This document shows positions 48,971 through 62,362 of a stretch of DNA of 64,000 nt, one piece after another. Below the pieces are notes generated by a model. It saw only the letters and a program-made list of their open reading frames with translations, searched no databases and was not told where the DNA came from. This DNA comes from Hymenopellis radicata. Lineage: Eukaryota > Basidiomycota > Agaricomycetes > Agaricales > Physalacriaceae. Position 1 is the stretch's first letter. Each line of letters begins with the position of its first letter. The position numbers and the translations under genes were made by a program. Location of the stretch: assembly GCA_015501595.1 (NCBI GenBank), contig JADNRX010000013.1, positions 310,001 through 374,000 on the forward strand, written 5' to 3'.

Positions 48971-49579
48971 CGTTCAGGAGATGGATATGTTGGTGGTCGT
49001 GATGATGGTGGTATAAGAACAAGGAGTGTGTCCAAGGGGGTCTGAAGACTCGTGTGTACTGTAAAACACAGGTAGGACGCCGCCACCCTTGATTGGTCAG
49101 CAAGGCGGATCCTTTTGCATTGAACCCTTTTTCAAACTCAGCGCAATGCCGACTAAGCCGATTCCAGACCTTGAATCTTCTCTATCTTCAAAATTCAATC
49201 TTCCTTCCAGTGAGGCTTTCAGGCGGTACCGGTGTGAGATCCAACTGGAGGTTGTACTAATCATTTCCCCAATTTAAACCATTCTCTATTGCTGGTTGAC
49301 CTTCTTGTTGCTTTATGATGCCATTTATACGCTCTTTGTATAGCTGTTTACATTATAAAGCGTCTCAAGAGCTGCTGTATATCTCCAGTTTGACGCTCCA
49401 AGCATGCAATTAATAAGGTTGAATAAAACCGTTCAACTTCAAGCTGACCACGTGCTTCGCGGATGTCGCCGAGTCCAGATTGAGCTATGCCGACCCGGCG
49501 AGATTTTTTGTTCATCGACTAGCGCGACGAGCTCAACGCGCCTGGCACTGCCGACGACAGCGACCACGACGACGGGCTA
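48971..49579. other. Divergent intergenic region between the RhoGAP and mL44 genes
   Basis: 609 bp. A short frame from an ATG at about 49488 reads MPTRRDFLFID then stops, in the same frame as mL44. An upstream in-frame exon for mL44 is therefore possible but could not be joined. Confidence 0.45.
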
Positions 49580-50756
49580 ATGGGACATGCGCAGAAACGG
49601 CTTGCACTCAAGGTGAAAAATGCGGCAAAAGTAACGGCCATTTCCACGGCGCACCTTCCAAAATTTCCGCCGCCAGAGGCCATACAACCGCGCAAAGTCG
49701 AGGTGCCCCGAGCCCCATTTGACGCGGAAACCTGGGCAGACGCGCAGCCTCCGCCGCCGTCGGCGCTGTCTGCTTTTGCGCACAGGATAGGACTAGCCTC
49801 CGTTCTCCATTCCAGCGACCTAATACTGCAAGCATGTACCCACTCCTCCTTTGTCTCGCTGCACCAACTCCACTTTCCCGACCGACCCATACCGAGTACC
49901 AATGCCCAGCTGGCAACTCTCGGCAACTCGCTCATGGGTTTGTTCGCAACGGAACACATAAATGCTAGTTATCCGTATCTCCCAACACGCGTGCTCAAGG
50001 CCGCGGTCACCGCCCATGTCGGCCCAATGACCTGCGCCAGCGTCGCCCAGGAAATGGGAGCAGCTCCTCTGCTACGGTGGCGGCGAACGGTACTTGTCTT
50101 GTCCACTCTCTTTTCCCCGCTGACCTGTTATGCAGCCTAACACGCTGACCGCTCCCGCCCTCCTACATCCTGACGCCCTTTCGACTATACCACGCGCTAT
50201 AACCGCTTTGATAGCTCAGCAACGGTCTCTTCCTTCGGCTCGACAGTTCGTCCAGACCTACTTCCTCAGTCGCGAAATTGACCTTCGAGGCATGATCAAA
50301 TTCCGTGATCCAAAATTCGCGTTGTTAGAGATGGTGAACAAGTTTAATAGACAGCGGCCAAAGTCGAGGTGCGTACCCTCCAGCTCTTTGGTTCCGTTTT
50401 TAAAACGTGTCATAGATTACTACGCGAAACTGGTCGGTTCTCCAACTCGCCAGTGTTTGTAGTGGGTATCTATTCCGGAGAGGATCAATTGGGGGAAGGT
50501 TTTGGAAGCTCTCTCAAAATGGCGGAGTACCGGGTTCGTCCTACCCCCTTATTGTTTATAAACACCAATTGACGTCGTCCAGGCTGCCGAGGACGCTCTT
50601 CACAGAGTATATCTGACCCGGACACCATCTCATTTATTGCAACTACCAACATCAACCTTCCCCTCACAACCTGGCGCTCCAGAAGGTCGCTATTCTGCAC
50701 CTGAACTGGCAGCAGCAGAGATACAGTATGCCAGCTCTGGCAAGAGTACTGGTTAA
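49580..50756 (+). CDS. MRPL3: Mitochondrial ribosomal protein mL44 (Mrpl3), RNase III-like
   Basis: Large-subunit mitoribosomal protein with an inactive RNase III fold and dsRNA-binding domain. LPKFPPPEAI and PPPPSALSAFAHRIGLA lead into LQACTHSSFVSLHQLHFPDR and LATLGNSLMGLFATEHINAS, the RNase III helix where the catalytic Glu/Asp are not conserved, as expected for mL44. After an intron (donor near 50092) PNTLTAPALLHPDALSTIPR and FVQTYFLSREIDLRGMIKF follow; the last exons, SPVFVVGIYSGEDQLGEGFG and AAEDALHRVYL, form the double-stranded RNA-binding domain. The start at 49580 (MGHAQKRLALKVKNAAKVTA) is Lys/Ala-rich and could act as a targeting peptide; an additional 5' exon is possible. Confidence 0.85.
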
Positions 50757-51225
50757 ACAGAATATAATCTCATTTAATGGATTGCTACCCGTCCCAGAAT
50801 CTTTTAACTAGTCGGCACTTCTTTGAATTTGTGATTGAACGCGATTCAGACGCGTTGGCATTCCTGAAAAGCGGAGCTTTGTCAGCGAACTCAACTACTT
50901 TTACACTAACTCATCCGTTCTTCAGAGCTGTACTGTCATAACATGCGCTGACTGCTTGGCTGATTGTACCGGCGACATCAGTCGCACAAGGTCTCGAAGC
51001 TTTTCAATAATCGTAGATGATTACTGACGAACGAACGAACGAACGTATGGTCAGTAGTTGTAGGTTATAGCTCGCAAGGTGCGTTTGTTCCAGGCGTGGA
51101 ACTGAGGATCTCATGACGACTTTAGGATGAACATTTGATAGTAGCGTTTGAAAGAGCCGCGCTTCCTGTGACTCCTTATATTCATATGGACACATGTCTA
51201 TTGGCCACTTCAAGTTGGAGTTAAC
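50757..51225. other. Intergenic region with a CGAA microsatellite
   Basis: No gene supported. CGAA is repeated four and a half times at 51028-51045. Confidence 0.5.
51028..51045 (+). repeat. CGAA microsatellite
   Basis: Four and a half copies of CGAA in tandem. Confidence 0.8.
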
Positions 51226-52219
51226 TTGAAGCCGCATAACTCGGAATCCGAATCGGACCTCACCTCTTCTTCTTCTGCCTCGCCAGAGTCCCCATTGACC
51301 TCACCGGGACTCACGGTGCCCACATTTCGCCTGACGGACACTTTGACTGACATCCAGACTCTGGCTATCTCTCCTAGCTTCCTTGCTTCTCCGTCCCTTC
51401 CGCAGGAAGATTTTGAGCATTACGGGGTATATAGAACATGACTCTATTTACATACACCTTCCTCCCTCGGTTCGTTCGTCACCAACTATCCATTGACAGA
51501 GTCTAGTACGGGCCTAAAGTCGACCGCCACTTCAAGAACCCAGTTTGGGCTCATTTTATCATGGTAAGCCCTGGTCAGCGGGCATTCTGAGGGATTTAAT
51601 TCTCCACCCGCTCTCCAAAAGGAATCCCGCTATACAAGCTAGACTCTCGGTGTTTGCAAGGCATGGATGGGCATACCACCTTGGTGTTATGTGGTCTTTA
51701 TGCCAGGATCCGGAGCCGAACAAAAACGTTCGGTCATCTGAATCGATTATCGAGCACGCTGCATGCAGTCGCGGTGAGTAAAACGCCGCACAGCTTCAAA
51801 CCGCTTGAGGTATTCATCCAGTACAAAGTACAACCCCAAAGGTCAGTAGGACCTAGGCACCAAGTTCAGGTTGGTACGAACAGGAATTCCCACGAAGAAG
51901 TCAATGTCAGATTGTTGTTGGATTGTTGGGTAACGACCGTACGCTCGTTCACCCCGTTCGAAGAGGTGCTTCACGACATTAAGTCTTGCAAGAAACGGGC
52001 ATTGCTTTGCTTGAAGCGCTCGTTCCCATCACGCCGCTGGATCTGCCCGGCCCGGGACTGTCTGCGCAATTACCTCGAGGATGGAAGACGTACCGAACGA
52101 CAAGAGTCTTCAGGTTACACGTTTTGGACGAGGTCTTGGGGTATTTCAAGCTAGAGCCTTTGCATGGGTATACTAAAACAGTTACAGTAAATTCCGATTC
52201 GCCAGACGCCTTATCATGA
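51226..52219 (+). CDS. Unresolved candidate gene, possibly decayed; function unknown
   Basis: Several protein-like segments lie on this strand but could not be joined into one clean model. They are a Ser/Thr/Pro-rich stretch ending SLPQEDFEHYG (51226-51426); YGPKVDRHFKNPVWAHFIM (51508-51564), which splices cleanly to the first across GTATAT...TCTAG; LLLDCWVTTVRSFTPFEEVL (about 51910-51975); and GIALLEALVPITPLDLPGPG to LGYFKLEPLHGYTKTV (51990-52219). The last two overlap in different frames and need an awkward intron or a frameshift to connect. No in-frame ATG precedes the first segment. I do not recognise the family. Either a real small gene with a missed first exon, or a pseudogene. It ends 29 bp before the stop of the convergent MFS gene. 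Confidence 0.3.
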
Positions 52220-52247
52220 TCTCGCTTGCCACACTGGAGCCGAATCC

Positions 52248-54313
52248 TCACGGCTCTTGACCTTCGCCGCGCCGGCGTTCTTCCATCCCCCAATCTGCGT
52301 CGACAGAGGTAGGCAGCTCGACATGCTGCATCGCAAACGACGCAATCATGCCGACCGCGCTAATTCCTGTCATGACTTTCCAAAGCAAGCTCAGCCCCTC
52401 CGAAAACGTGTGCTTAACCTCAGAGCGAAGGGGCTCATCGAGGGTGGCCACGATGGTGACTACTTTCATGAACTCTGAGCCTGGGTCGAGCATATCCGAT
52501 GCCGGCAATCGCTTCATGACTTCGCTCTGCAAGACAGCGCCCCAACGTTGATACCCCAGATCTAAGTATACGTTCGAAGGGGAGGGACACCATTGGATGG
52601 CGAAATCGACGTACCTGTGCCAGCATTCGCAAGAAACTGAAGAAAGAGATGGCAGCAGCCGCCGATGACAATGGCAGTGGCGCCAAAACTGGGAAGTACA
52701 GAGCCGCGAAGAGCATGCCGAATCCTGTACCAAGCACGACTTCGTAGACGACCACGACGACCATGGGTGTTCCCTCGTGTATCGTACTCAGCAGAGAGAA
52801 TGCCAATAGGACGGAGATCCATCCAGTCCAGATTTCCGGCCGGTATTTTTGTGTTCTATTGATCAATAAGCCCGTGACGACGGAAGCCAAAGGTGTCGAG
52901 ATCGCGACACCGAAAAGCGCCAGTCCAGATTGAGTCGAGGATAGCTCCTTGGATACTTGGAAGTAGATCGGCATGTAGTCTGAGACCGGTTCGGAGACGT
53001 GTTCGTAGTAACGATGAAGAATGGACTCACAGATGACCGCCAGGAAAGGGATAGGGACGATGAAAATCTGCAGGTATCTTCAAGGGTATCAGAACGGGCG
53101 TTGAGTCAGCAAACTCCCGACGTACCCGCTCAAAGTCGTTCGATTTGTCATGATACGAACCGGTATCTGTCGGAGGCCAGATGTAAAAAGGGTACCTAGC
53201 ATGGTGTTCGTGAACGTACCAAGGGATGAGACGCCCAGTAGATTTCGTAGACAATCAGCCCGATGAAGCCCATGATACCGAATGAAAAGGGCACCAGGAC
53301 ATGCCAGGAAGACCACTCGTACGTCGCGCCGCTCCACACTAACGCGATAGACAAAGAGACTGATGCTGCAGGTACGAGAAACATCCCTCTGGGAATGTAT
53401 GAGCAGGCCAGCGTATGAAGCGCCACAGCTACTCACACCCAGTCTGTCTCCGTCAATGCATCGATCAACTTCTTGTGTGGCGTTTTCAATCGTAGAAAAA
53501 CGACGAGAAGGATCATCGCCGGAAGTGACAACGGCAAGTTCAAAACTTGTTATGCTGATAAGACACCGAAAAAATAGCGGTATAGAAAACGTGCTCACAG
53601 AATATCCAGCGCCAAGAACCAGGAGACGCCAGAGATCCGCCAACAATCGGACCAGCCGCAGATGCCAGACACCAAGTCCTGCAAACTGACTGAACATTCG
53701 GTACGCAGTTGGACGTAGAAACCTATACATCTGATAGATCCCATTGAAAACGCCACGATTCGAGAGTGGGACCAAATCAGACAGAATGATCGCAGTCGTC
53801 GTGTAAACCCCCGCGCCGCCTACACCTTGGACGACTAACAGCACGGACGATGTTTAGACCCGACTGCACTGTGGAGCGATAAATGGGGAAGACTCGCCAC
53901 GACCCGCGATGAGCAAGGGAATCGCTTGCGCAATTCCGCATAAAGTCGAGCCCAAGGAAAACACCAAGAGCCCGCCGAGGATGACGGGTTTCCTGCCAAA
54001 GACCTGTTGGTGGTGGATAAGGAGCGGCAGAGCAACGGAAACCGACGACCGACGACCGACGAACCTGTGATAGCCCGCCTGCAACGGGCATCAGGGCAGC
54101 TGCAGTCAGGTTGTAGGCGGATCCGATCCATACATCGCCGGTGCCATGCAAGGCGCTTGCAATGGCAGGCAGACTGTTGGAGATGATCGTCTACGAGCGT
54201 CAAAAGCAGTGCAGAATAATCAAGAGAAAGCTCGTCACCCCTTCAAGAAGAACTAGGAAACTCGACATGTTAATGGCCAAAATAATCAGCCAAAAAGCTG
54301 CGGTGAAAGCCAT
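52248..54313 (-). CDS. MFS transporter, DHA (drug:H+ antiporter) type
   Basis: Plasma-membrane efflux pump or permease of unknown substrate. Segments in order are FWLIILAINMSSFLVLLEGT, WIGSAYNLTAAALMPVAGGL, VFGRKPVILGGLLVFSLGST (the GRK loop), VVQGVGGAGVYTTTAIIL (motif C-like region), PIVGGSLASPGSWRWIF, LPLSLPAMILLVVFLRLK, IMTNRTTLSGYVG, MPIYFQVSKELSSTQSGLAL, and the C-terminal helices ending GEGQEP. Together they suggest 12-14 helices. Introns were placed by restored frame, for example GTATAG...TTTGCAG joining NGIYQM to TWCLASAAGP, so the gene looks intact. The ATG at 54313 puts the first helix close to the N-terminus; a longer leader from an upstream exon is possible. One intron begins with three tandem 7-bp units. 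Confidence 0.85.
54042..54062. repeat. 7-bp tandem repeat in an MFS-gene intron
   Basis: CCGACGA is repeated three times, inside the intron that follows AGGLSQ, close to its donor site. Confidence 0.75.
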
Positions 54314-54664
54314 GTCAACGACTCGGTCCACTTGGGAGACAATATAAGGTGAGTTCAGGAATAGAAAATTCTCTCATCGCATATGCCATGACCGAGAGAT
54401 CCAAGGACACGCAGAGATTGACATGGAAGCCATCATTTCGAGGGCGGCGTGTAATACAGGAAATTGTGAAGCGCCGATGTGTGTGCGCATGCGACGATAA
54501 TATGGACCACATTTCATGATATTTGATTGTGGAAACGGCATGCTCCGTTCTTGCAATTGTCCAAAAAGGCAAAGAGGATCATTACGAGAGGCCAAAGTAC
54601 GATTGGAATCCGGTGTCGATCAAGATATCGATTGCACATTAAACAAATCCTGCCTTGCGCCACG
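54314..54664. other. Spacer between the MFS and MAP kinase genes
   Basis: 351 bp that may contain an extra 5' exon of the MFS gene or the MAP kinase 3' end; neither could be confirmed. Confidence 0.4.
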
Positions 54665-57224
<2,560 letters not shown>

Positions 57225-58446
57225 CACAGCACACTGGTGCAAGTTGGTAGGCGCGAAAGAGGACCGGACGCTGGATTCAGGCTACCCGCCACAGGGTGAA
57301 CGCCTCAAAAACGATTTCAAGGCGAGGCTGTCGTTGGCCGTTGGCGTTGTGGTTGTTTGGTACGCCAGACCTAGGCTACAAGAACAACTGGCTGGTTGAA
57401 CTGTGCTGTTTTCAACAGTGGTAAAGGCGGGCAGTGACAGGCGCGGATGATGGGGGCAGGAGGGAAGCGGCCAATTGCTGTATTGGGCGGCGATGACGCA
57501 TACTTGGTTCTCCTGCTTCTGATCATCGTGGTCGCGTCTCGCACTAGTTCCCTTCGCTGTGTACAGCACCTCGTAAAGTCTCGCTTCTGGTTGAACAGAT
57601 ATTGAATCACGCGCCCTCGCCCTCGTAGACTCTCCCAGCCTGAGTCTTGCATAATTTCCAAATGGTGGTTCTGGCATTCCAGGGGACTGGCCAGTTCAAC
57701 GTAGCACGTAAAGATAAAGAGTCTAGGTCGTCGCATTCTTTTCACACGACCTCTCCAGCCTCGTCTGTCTCTTAAAGTTAAGTACAGGAAGAAATTTAGA
57801 GGTTTCGCTAAACGGAGAACGCCGAATCGATTCGGTCGTCCTAACGATTTGTTTTATCATAATCCTGTAGGACCACAAGCGCCACGCTAGTTTGATTTTG
57901 AACACTGATATTCCAATGCATTTTGATTCCGATTGGCATGGAATTCCTGCTTTTCCATGGTACCTCGTTGATGCTTGACTCTTGCCTCGAGGCTCACAAG
58001 CTTAATTTGAATGCTTTTCATCATTAGAGGATCGCTCTCGACCACCGCTAACGAAGCATAATATTCGTCCTCGTTTCTAATGCACATTGGACTTCCAGGC
58101 TCCCTCTCCAATTTAATTCCGGCAGCTTCCTTGACAATAAAGTGTACCAAGGATCTATAGGTATGAAGGCAGCGTGCTCGCGTGGGGCTCGAATTTGTCG
58201 AGAGCAACCGCCCTTCTGGGCTCCGTAGAGGTGTGTCATGTCTACTATCGATGGTTGGTACGTCCTCTAGTTGCGCAGCTGTGCGGAATTTTGTCCCCGA
58301 ACATCTACACTGCAAGAAATAGTACTCAAGACGTGATACAGATGGTCATTGACGTGGTGTCATTGTATCGTGATATTCGACGTGTACAATGGGTACAATA
58401 TACAACATTACATTCGTGACTTCGTTCTTTACTTCTGGCAAATAGA
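57225..58446. other. Interval between the MAP kinase and DUF6699 genes
   Basis: About 1.2 kb. Apart from the weak reading frame at 57887-58315 nothing is supported. Confidence 0.45.
57887..58315 (-). CDS. Short hypothetical reading frame of uncertain coding status
   Basis: An uninterrupted frame of 142 codons. Its second half, REPGSPMCIRNEDEYYASLA and MKSIQIKLVSLEARVKHQRG, is charged with heptad-like spacing that could form a coiled coil; the first half looks random. No recognised family, promoter element or intron supports it. It may be a fragment of an unrecognised gene. Confidence 0.2.
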   Translation of the reverse strand: MQCRCSGTKFRTAAQLEDVPTIDSRHDTPLRSPEGRLLSTNSSPTRARCLHTYRSLVHFIVKEAAGIKLEREPGSPMCIRNEDEYYASLAVVESDPLMMKSIQIKLVSLEARVKHQRGTMEKQEFHANRNQNALEYQCSKSN

Positions 58447-59154
58447 TCATACAACATTCATCACCCAAGAATCGCTTCGAGACCCGCTCGAACTTAGACC
58501 TGCAAAGTACGTCCGTCCCATGAAATAATCCACCCGTTTCACTCCCTTGCTCTTCTCATACATAGATGCGGACCAGTTGCGAATACATCGATACTGGTCC
58601 TCGTATGCCTCCGTAACGCGTTGTAGCTCCCTCCTTCCCAGCCCATAAAACTCTGCATGAGTAAGGTTTTCGCGTAGGTCGTAGTAAATAAACCGCAGAA
58701 CGTCAGATACCGTGACATATGATCCATTGAGCGTCGGATGTACATGTATGCGCCACGGCATATGGGGTGAGATCACCGTCATGCGCGATACCGACGGAAA
58801 GGTCGCGGGTTCGGAAAGAACCCCTTTGCGGGAAGATGATGAGGAGTAGGGTGTGGAGATGTGAGAATAGTGTCGCGTAAAATCATAGTTGACGGGGTGT
58901 GGTTTCGACACGGCCAGTAGAGGATGAAGGTCAGGTTGTGACTTTGGTGGGTGAGAGGTGCGGCGATGGTGACGATGGTGGTGGCGATGAACAGGTGCAG
59001 GCGAGTACAAGAATTGGTTTGGAAGAGGATAGTATGGGGTGGTTGGAAGCGATATTGAGCCTGATGAGGATGGCAAGGATGAAATGCTGTCTGGATACGG
59101 CGAAGGGGGATAAACTTTGCGCTCGCGAGCAAAGCGGACTTGCTTGACAGGCAT
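58447..59154 (-). CDS. DUF6699 domain protein
   Basis: Single-exon gene for 235 residues; function unknown. Start MPVKQVRFARERKVYPPSPY is followed by a Pro/Ser/Tyr/His-rich half with a histidine run (HRHHHRHHRR). The C-terminal half, ISPHMPWRIHVHPTLNGSYV, TVSDVLRFIYYDLRENLTHA and GVKRVDYFMGRTYFAGLS, matches the DUF6699 domain as I know it from agaricomycete proteins that begin with a short VRFA-type motif. An in-frame TTG eight codons upstream was not used. Not known to be enzymatic. Lies alone between two gene-poor intervals. Confidence 0.75.
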   Translation of the reverse strand: MPVKQVRFARERKVYPPSPYPDSISSLPSSSGSISLPTTPYYPLPNQFLYSPAPVHRHHHRHHRRTSHPPKSQPDLHPLLAVSKPHPVNYDFTRHYSHISTPYSSSSSRKGVLSEPATFPSVSRMTVISPHMPWRIHVHPTLNGSYVTVSDVLRFIYYDLRENLTHAEFYGLGRRELQRVTEAYEDQYRCIRNWSASMYEKSKGVKRVDYFMGRTYFAGLSSSGSRSDSWVMNVV

Positions 59155-60018
59155 TCTCAGAGAGTAGGTGCCTTGCAAAAACCGCTCCTGTTATAAATTT
59201 CGCCAAACGGCTTCAGCAATCAGGGCAATGACGTTATCCCGTTTTTTTGCCTCGCGTCTCTAACGCCCAGAATGGATAGATCCGGGAAATCGCATGTTTG
59301 AGATTCATTGGAGGGCGTTGGGAGGAGTTGGGAGGCCGAGACGTGCCTCGAAAAGGGGGGCACGGAATGGGAATGCAAGTACAAGTTGAAGTTGAACGAC
59401 ATTGTTCGGATTCCTAGAGAAACAACAGACTCAGAAAGGTAGAAGTAAGAACGTATACAAAGTCAACGTGACAGGTGAGACCCGGAGGATGCGCTTCTTT
59501 ACATAGATCACGAAGAAAGTGGCCAAGTGTCAAGCTGCTGCGCCTCTTCAGAGTTGGCGATGATTTCATCCCATTGCTTCGACACTCTACGAACGTCACG
59601 GTGGGAGATGATTGCGCTCCCTGGGGCTCGATTCCGACATGAACTTATCCTCCAAGTCAACCTTGACAAGGTGCGCAACGCCATGTTCTGCGTGACGGTA
59701 CAAAGTCCATGTCTTTGTCCCCAAGTGGAAGGAGAATCGATAATCATGCGGGCTTTAGCATATAAGCATCGAGAATTGCGAGATGGGAAGCGAAATTAGT
59801 TGATACGACCGCAGCCGGTTGTTTGTTGTAAGCTAGAGGCGCCGTTGGCTATAGGTCGGTCGCCTTGGCAGAAAAACTGGGTACCATGGCCCATATCCAG
59901 AGTTGGAAATGATTATTGGGGGAAAAGACGGAAATAGCCATATGAAGCCAAGCGTCGAGTAAGCCCTAATGCGAACGATGGTGGCGGAAAGAGGTCGAGT
60001 CACAAAATGTCCCCATTA
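59155..60018. other. Intergenic sequence left of the MITE-like element
   Basis: No supported gene. A short minus frame around 59508-59747 contains a protein-like end (SKQWDEIIANSEEAQQLDTW) but has no family match and no good context. Confidence 0.4.
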
Positions 60019-60354
60019 GAGGATTTTTGGAACGCCCAAATTTTGGCTTCCGAGGTAATTCCGGGTCGTGCCGGGCATCCGAATCCAAAATTTGGTTCGT
60101 TCCAAATTTGGGTGTGCCTGTGAACAATAATTCGCTACAGCGTCACCTCCACCATGGCCCGTCCTCACACTTGGTAGGTCCATTTTGAATGTCGTCTTTA
60201 GCTCTAACCCAACATATGAAGGGAAGGGGATGAGGAATGCACCCACAAATGCGTGAGTTTGCTGACGACCTGCCTTCCTAAACGGGCCCAGCAACAAACG
60301 CCGTTAAATCCGAAATTGCCCAGGCAAAATTTGGACCGCGTTCCAAAAATCCTC
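60019..60354. mobile_element. MITE-like element, mariner type, flanked by TA
   Basis: A 336-bp element with perfect 17-bp terminal inverted repeats: GAGGATTTTTGGAACGC at 60019-60035 and GCGTTCCAAAAATCCTC at 60338-60354. The dinucleotide TA borders each end (60017-60018 and 60355-60356), as for a Tc1/mariner target-site duplication. Similarity continues inward imperfectly for about 15 bp (CCAAATTTTG against CAAAATTTGG). The interior has repeated CCAAATTTGG-like motifs and no transposase gene, so it would be non-autonomous. It sits 112 bp upstream of the nucleoporin ATG. Confidence 0.75.
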
Positions 60355-60466
60355 TATTACGGCTAAATTTGGAAATTGGAATTTTGGGCCCGCATTTCCA
60401 TCTATTTCCATCTGACGCAAAATCTTAAATTTGTCCGCATTTCGATCTGACATTGCACGTCCTACC

Positions 60467-62241
60467 ATGTCGATCTTTGGGAACACGACGGGTGGCGGTT
60501 CGAGTATCTTTGGATCGTCCAACACCAACCAGCAACCAACGCAGGCGGCGACGGGGAGCACGCCGTCGCTGTTTGGCTCGACGAACACGAACACTGGCGC
60601 CTTTGGCCAGAATAACGCGAATTCCAACACGGGCGGCAGCATATTTGGACAACCTGCCAACCAGAACAAGCCGAGCACATTTGGGTCCACGACGGGCGGC
60701 AGTCTATTTGGTCAGCCCTCGACGACTACCGGGAGCACGCAGCCGGCTCAGAACAACAGCAGCTTTTTCGCGACGCCACCCGCGGGGCAGCAGAACCAGC
60801 AGCAAAAACCAAATAATATGTTCGCTGGCTCTACCAATCCATTACTTCCCTCCACTGCCACCTCTACCAATCCTCTGTTTGGCGGTGCAAGCTCCACCCC
60901 GAGTCTCTTTGGGTCGACAAACCCCGGCACCGCGCCAGCCACGGGCACGAGCTCGCTTTTCGGATCAACTTCCAACACCAACACCAACACGAATAATGCA
61001 CCGGCCACCAGTAATACTGGGTCTCTCTTTGGATCCTCAACTGGCGGGTCCCTCTTTGGCTCCACCGCCAACACGAACAGCAATCCTCTAAACCAGAGCA
61101 CGCTCACCACCAGCATCTTTGGAAAACCGCCCCAGCAGCAGCTGGGCGCGAACAGTCTTTTAAAAAGCACCGCTCCTGGGTCATCACAGCAGCAGCCTGT
61201 CGATTCCCAAGCCCAGTTCGAAAGACTCTCTCAAGCCATCGAAGGAATCACCAATGCGTGGAGTCCGAACTCGCCACATTGTCGATTTCAGGTATGAATG
61301 TTTGTCTTCATGGTTCTACCGCTCACTCTTCCCCTCGCAGCATTATTTCTACAACCTCGTTGATCCCAACCAGGTCCACATGTATGGCAGGCCTCCAAAC
61401 GCGACTAATGATGTTTTATGGCAGAAGGCCTTGCATGAGAATCCCGACCCATCCTGGTACATGTCCCTCACTCTACTCGCGTTTATGGCTTACCGTTCCT
61501 CAGTCTCGTACCTGTCATAGCGAACGGCTTTGACGATCTCAGACAACGCGTAGAAGCCCAAACCCAACAATCTGCTGCTCACACCGCCGGTATCAAGGTA
61601 CGGCATTTTGCTGTACGTCAACAACACTTGAACTGAACAATTCGTAGGAATTACAAAACAAGCTCGCGTCGCTTTCATCAAAGCACACGGCAGACATCGT
61701 ACCCCGCCTCGCGCGTTTCTCGCAGACTCAAGTCCAGATCGCCCAACGCATAATGGCGCTCGTGCAACACCTCCACTTACTGATACCCGCTGTGCGCTCT
61801 TCTGCCATAAGGCCGGAAGAAGAACAGCTTGCGGGGGAGCTCGAGGCTGTGGACGAGGAGGTACGCGGGAATCGAGGCAAGATGAAGGCCAAGTTGGATG
61901 AGCTGTGGGCTGTGTTTGGTGCGATGAAGGCGAGGGAGGAGGGTCTGCGGGAGCGGCGAACGTCCGGTGACTGGAAGGTGGTGGACGAGGACGGTTTATC
62001 GCGAATTGCTCAGGTAAGGCCTATCATATTCTCTGACTGCAGTTAACTGATTCTCCGCGTACAGATCTTGGCCGAGCAACAGGCAGGCTTGGCACATCTG
62101 ACGAAGGTGTTGCATAAGGATCTGAAGGATCTAGGCGTGATAATGGGTACTGGCCCTCCAATAACCGCAGGGGATGACACGATGACGCCAGATAACCTGT
62201 GGACATCTACAAGCTCGTTAAGAGCGAGCGTTCTAAGATGA
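60467..62241 (+). CDS. NUP57: FG nucleoporin Nup54/Nup57
   Basis: Central-channel nuclear pore protein (Nsp1-Nup57-Nup49 or Nup62-Nup58-Nup54 complex). The first 260 residues are Asn/Gln/Ser/Thr-rich with GLFG-like and SLFGS repeats (SLFGSTNTNTGAFGQNNANS style), forming the cargo-binding FG region. The second half is helical: after an intron HYFYNLVDPNQVHMYGRPPN, VIANGFDDLRQRVEAQTQQS and QNKLASLSSKHTADIVPRLA, FSQTQVQIAQRIMALVQHLH and LAGELEAVDEEVRGNRGKMK form coiled coils typical of Nup54. A final exon ends TSSLRASVLR. The ATG at 60467 (MSIFGNTTGGGSSIFGSSNT) is used because the preceding in-frame codons from 60431 start with TTG. A MITE-like element lies immediately upstream. Confidence 0.92.
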
Positions 62242-62362
62242 ACGTGTCTTATTATATTCATTCTTCCTGTTCGCTTGTCAACCATGCTATTCCGTGTGTA
62301 TTACTCCAAAATGATGTCTATATGCGTGGCCCCGATGCGATATAATTCTGCCCATAAATCGA

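Noticed and set aside
53600..53830. MFS gene looking broken near YQMYRFLRPTAYRMF
   Set aside because: A 47-nt intron from GTATAG to TTTGCAG joins NGIYQM to TWCLASAAGPIVGG in frame.
60748..61170. Long minus-strand frame of 140 codons opposite the nucleoporin FG repeats
   Set aside because: It is the antisense of the low-complexity Asn/Ser/Gly repeats; its Val/Leu/Pro composition is a by-product of those codons.
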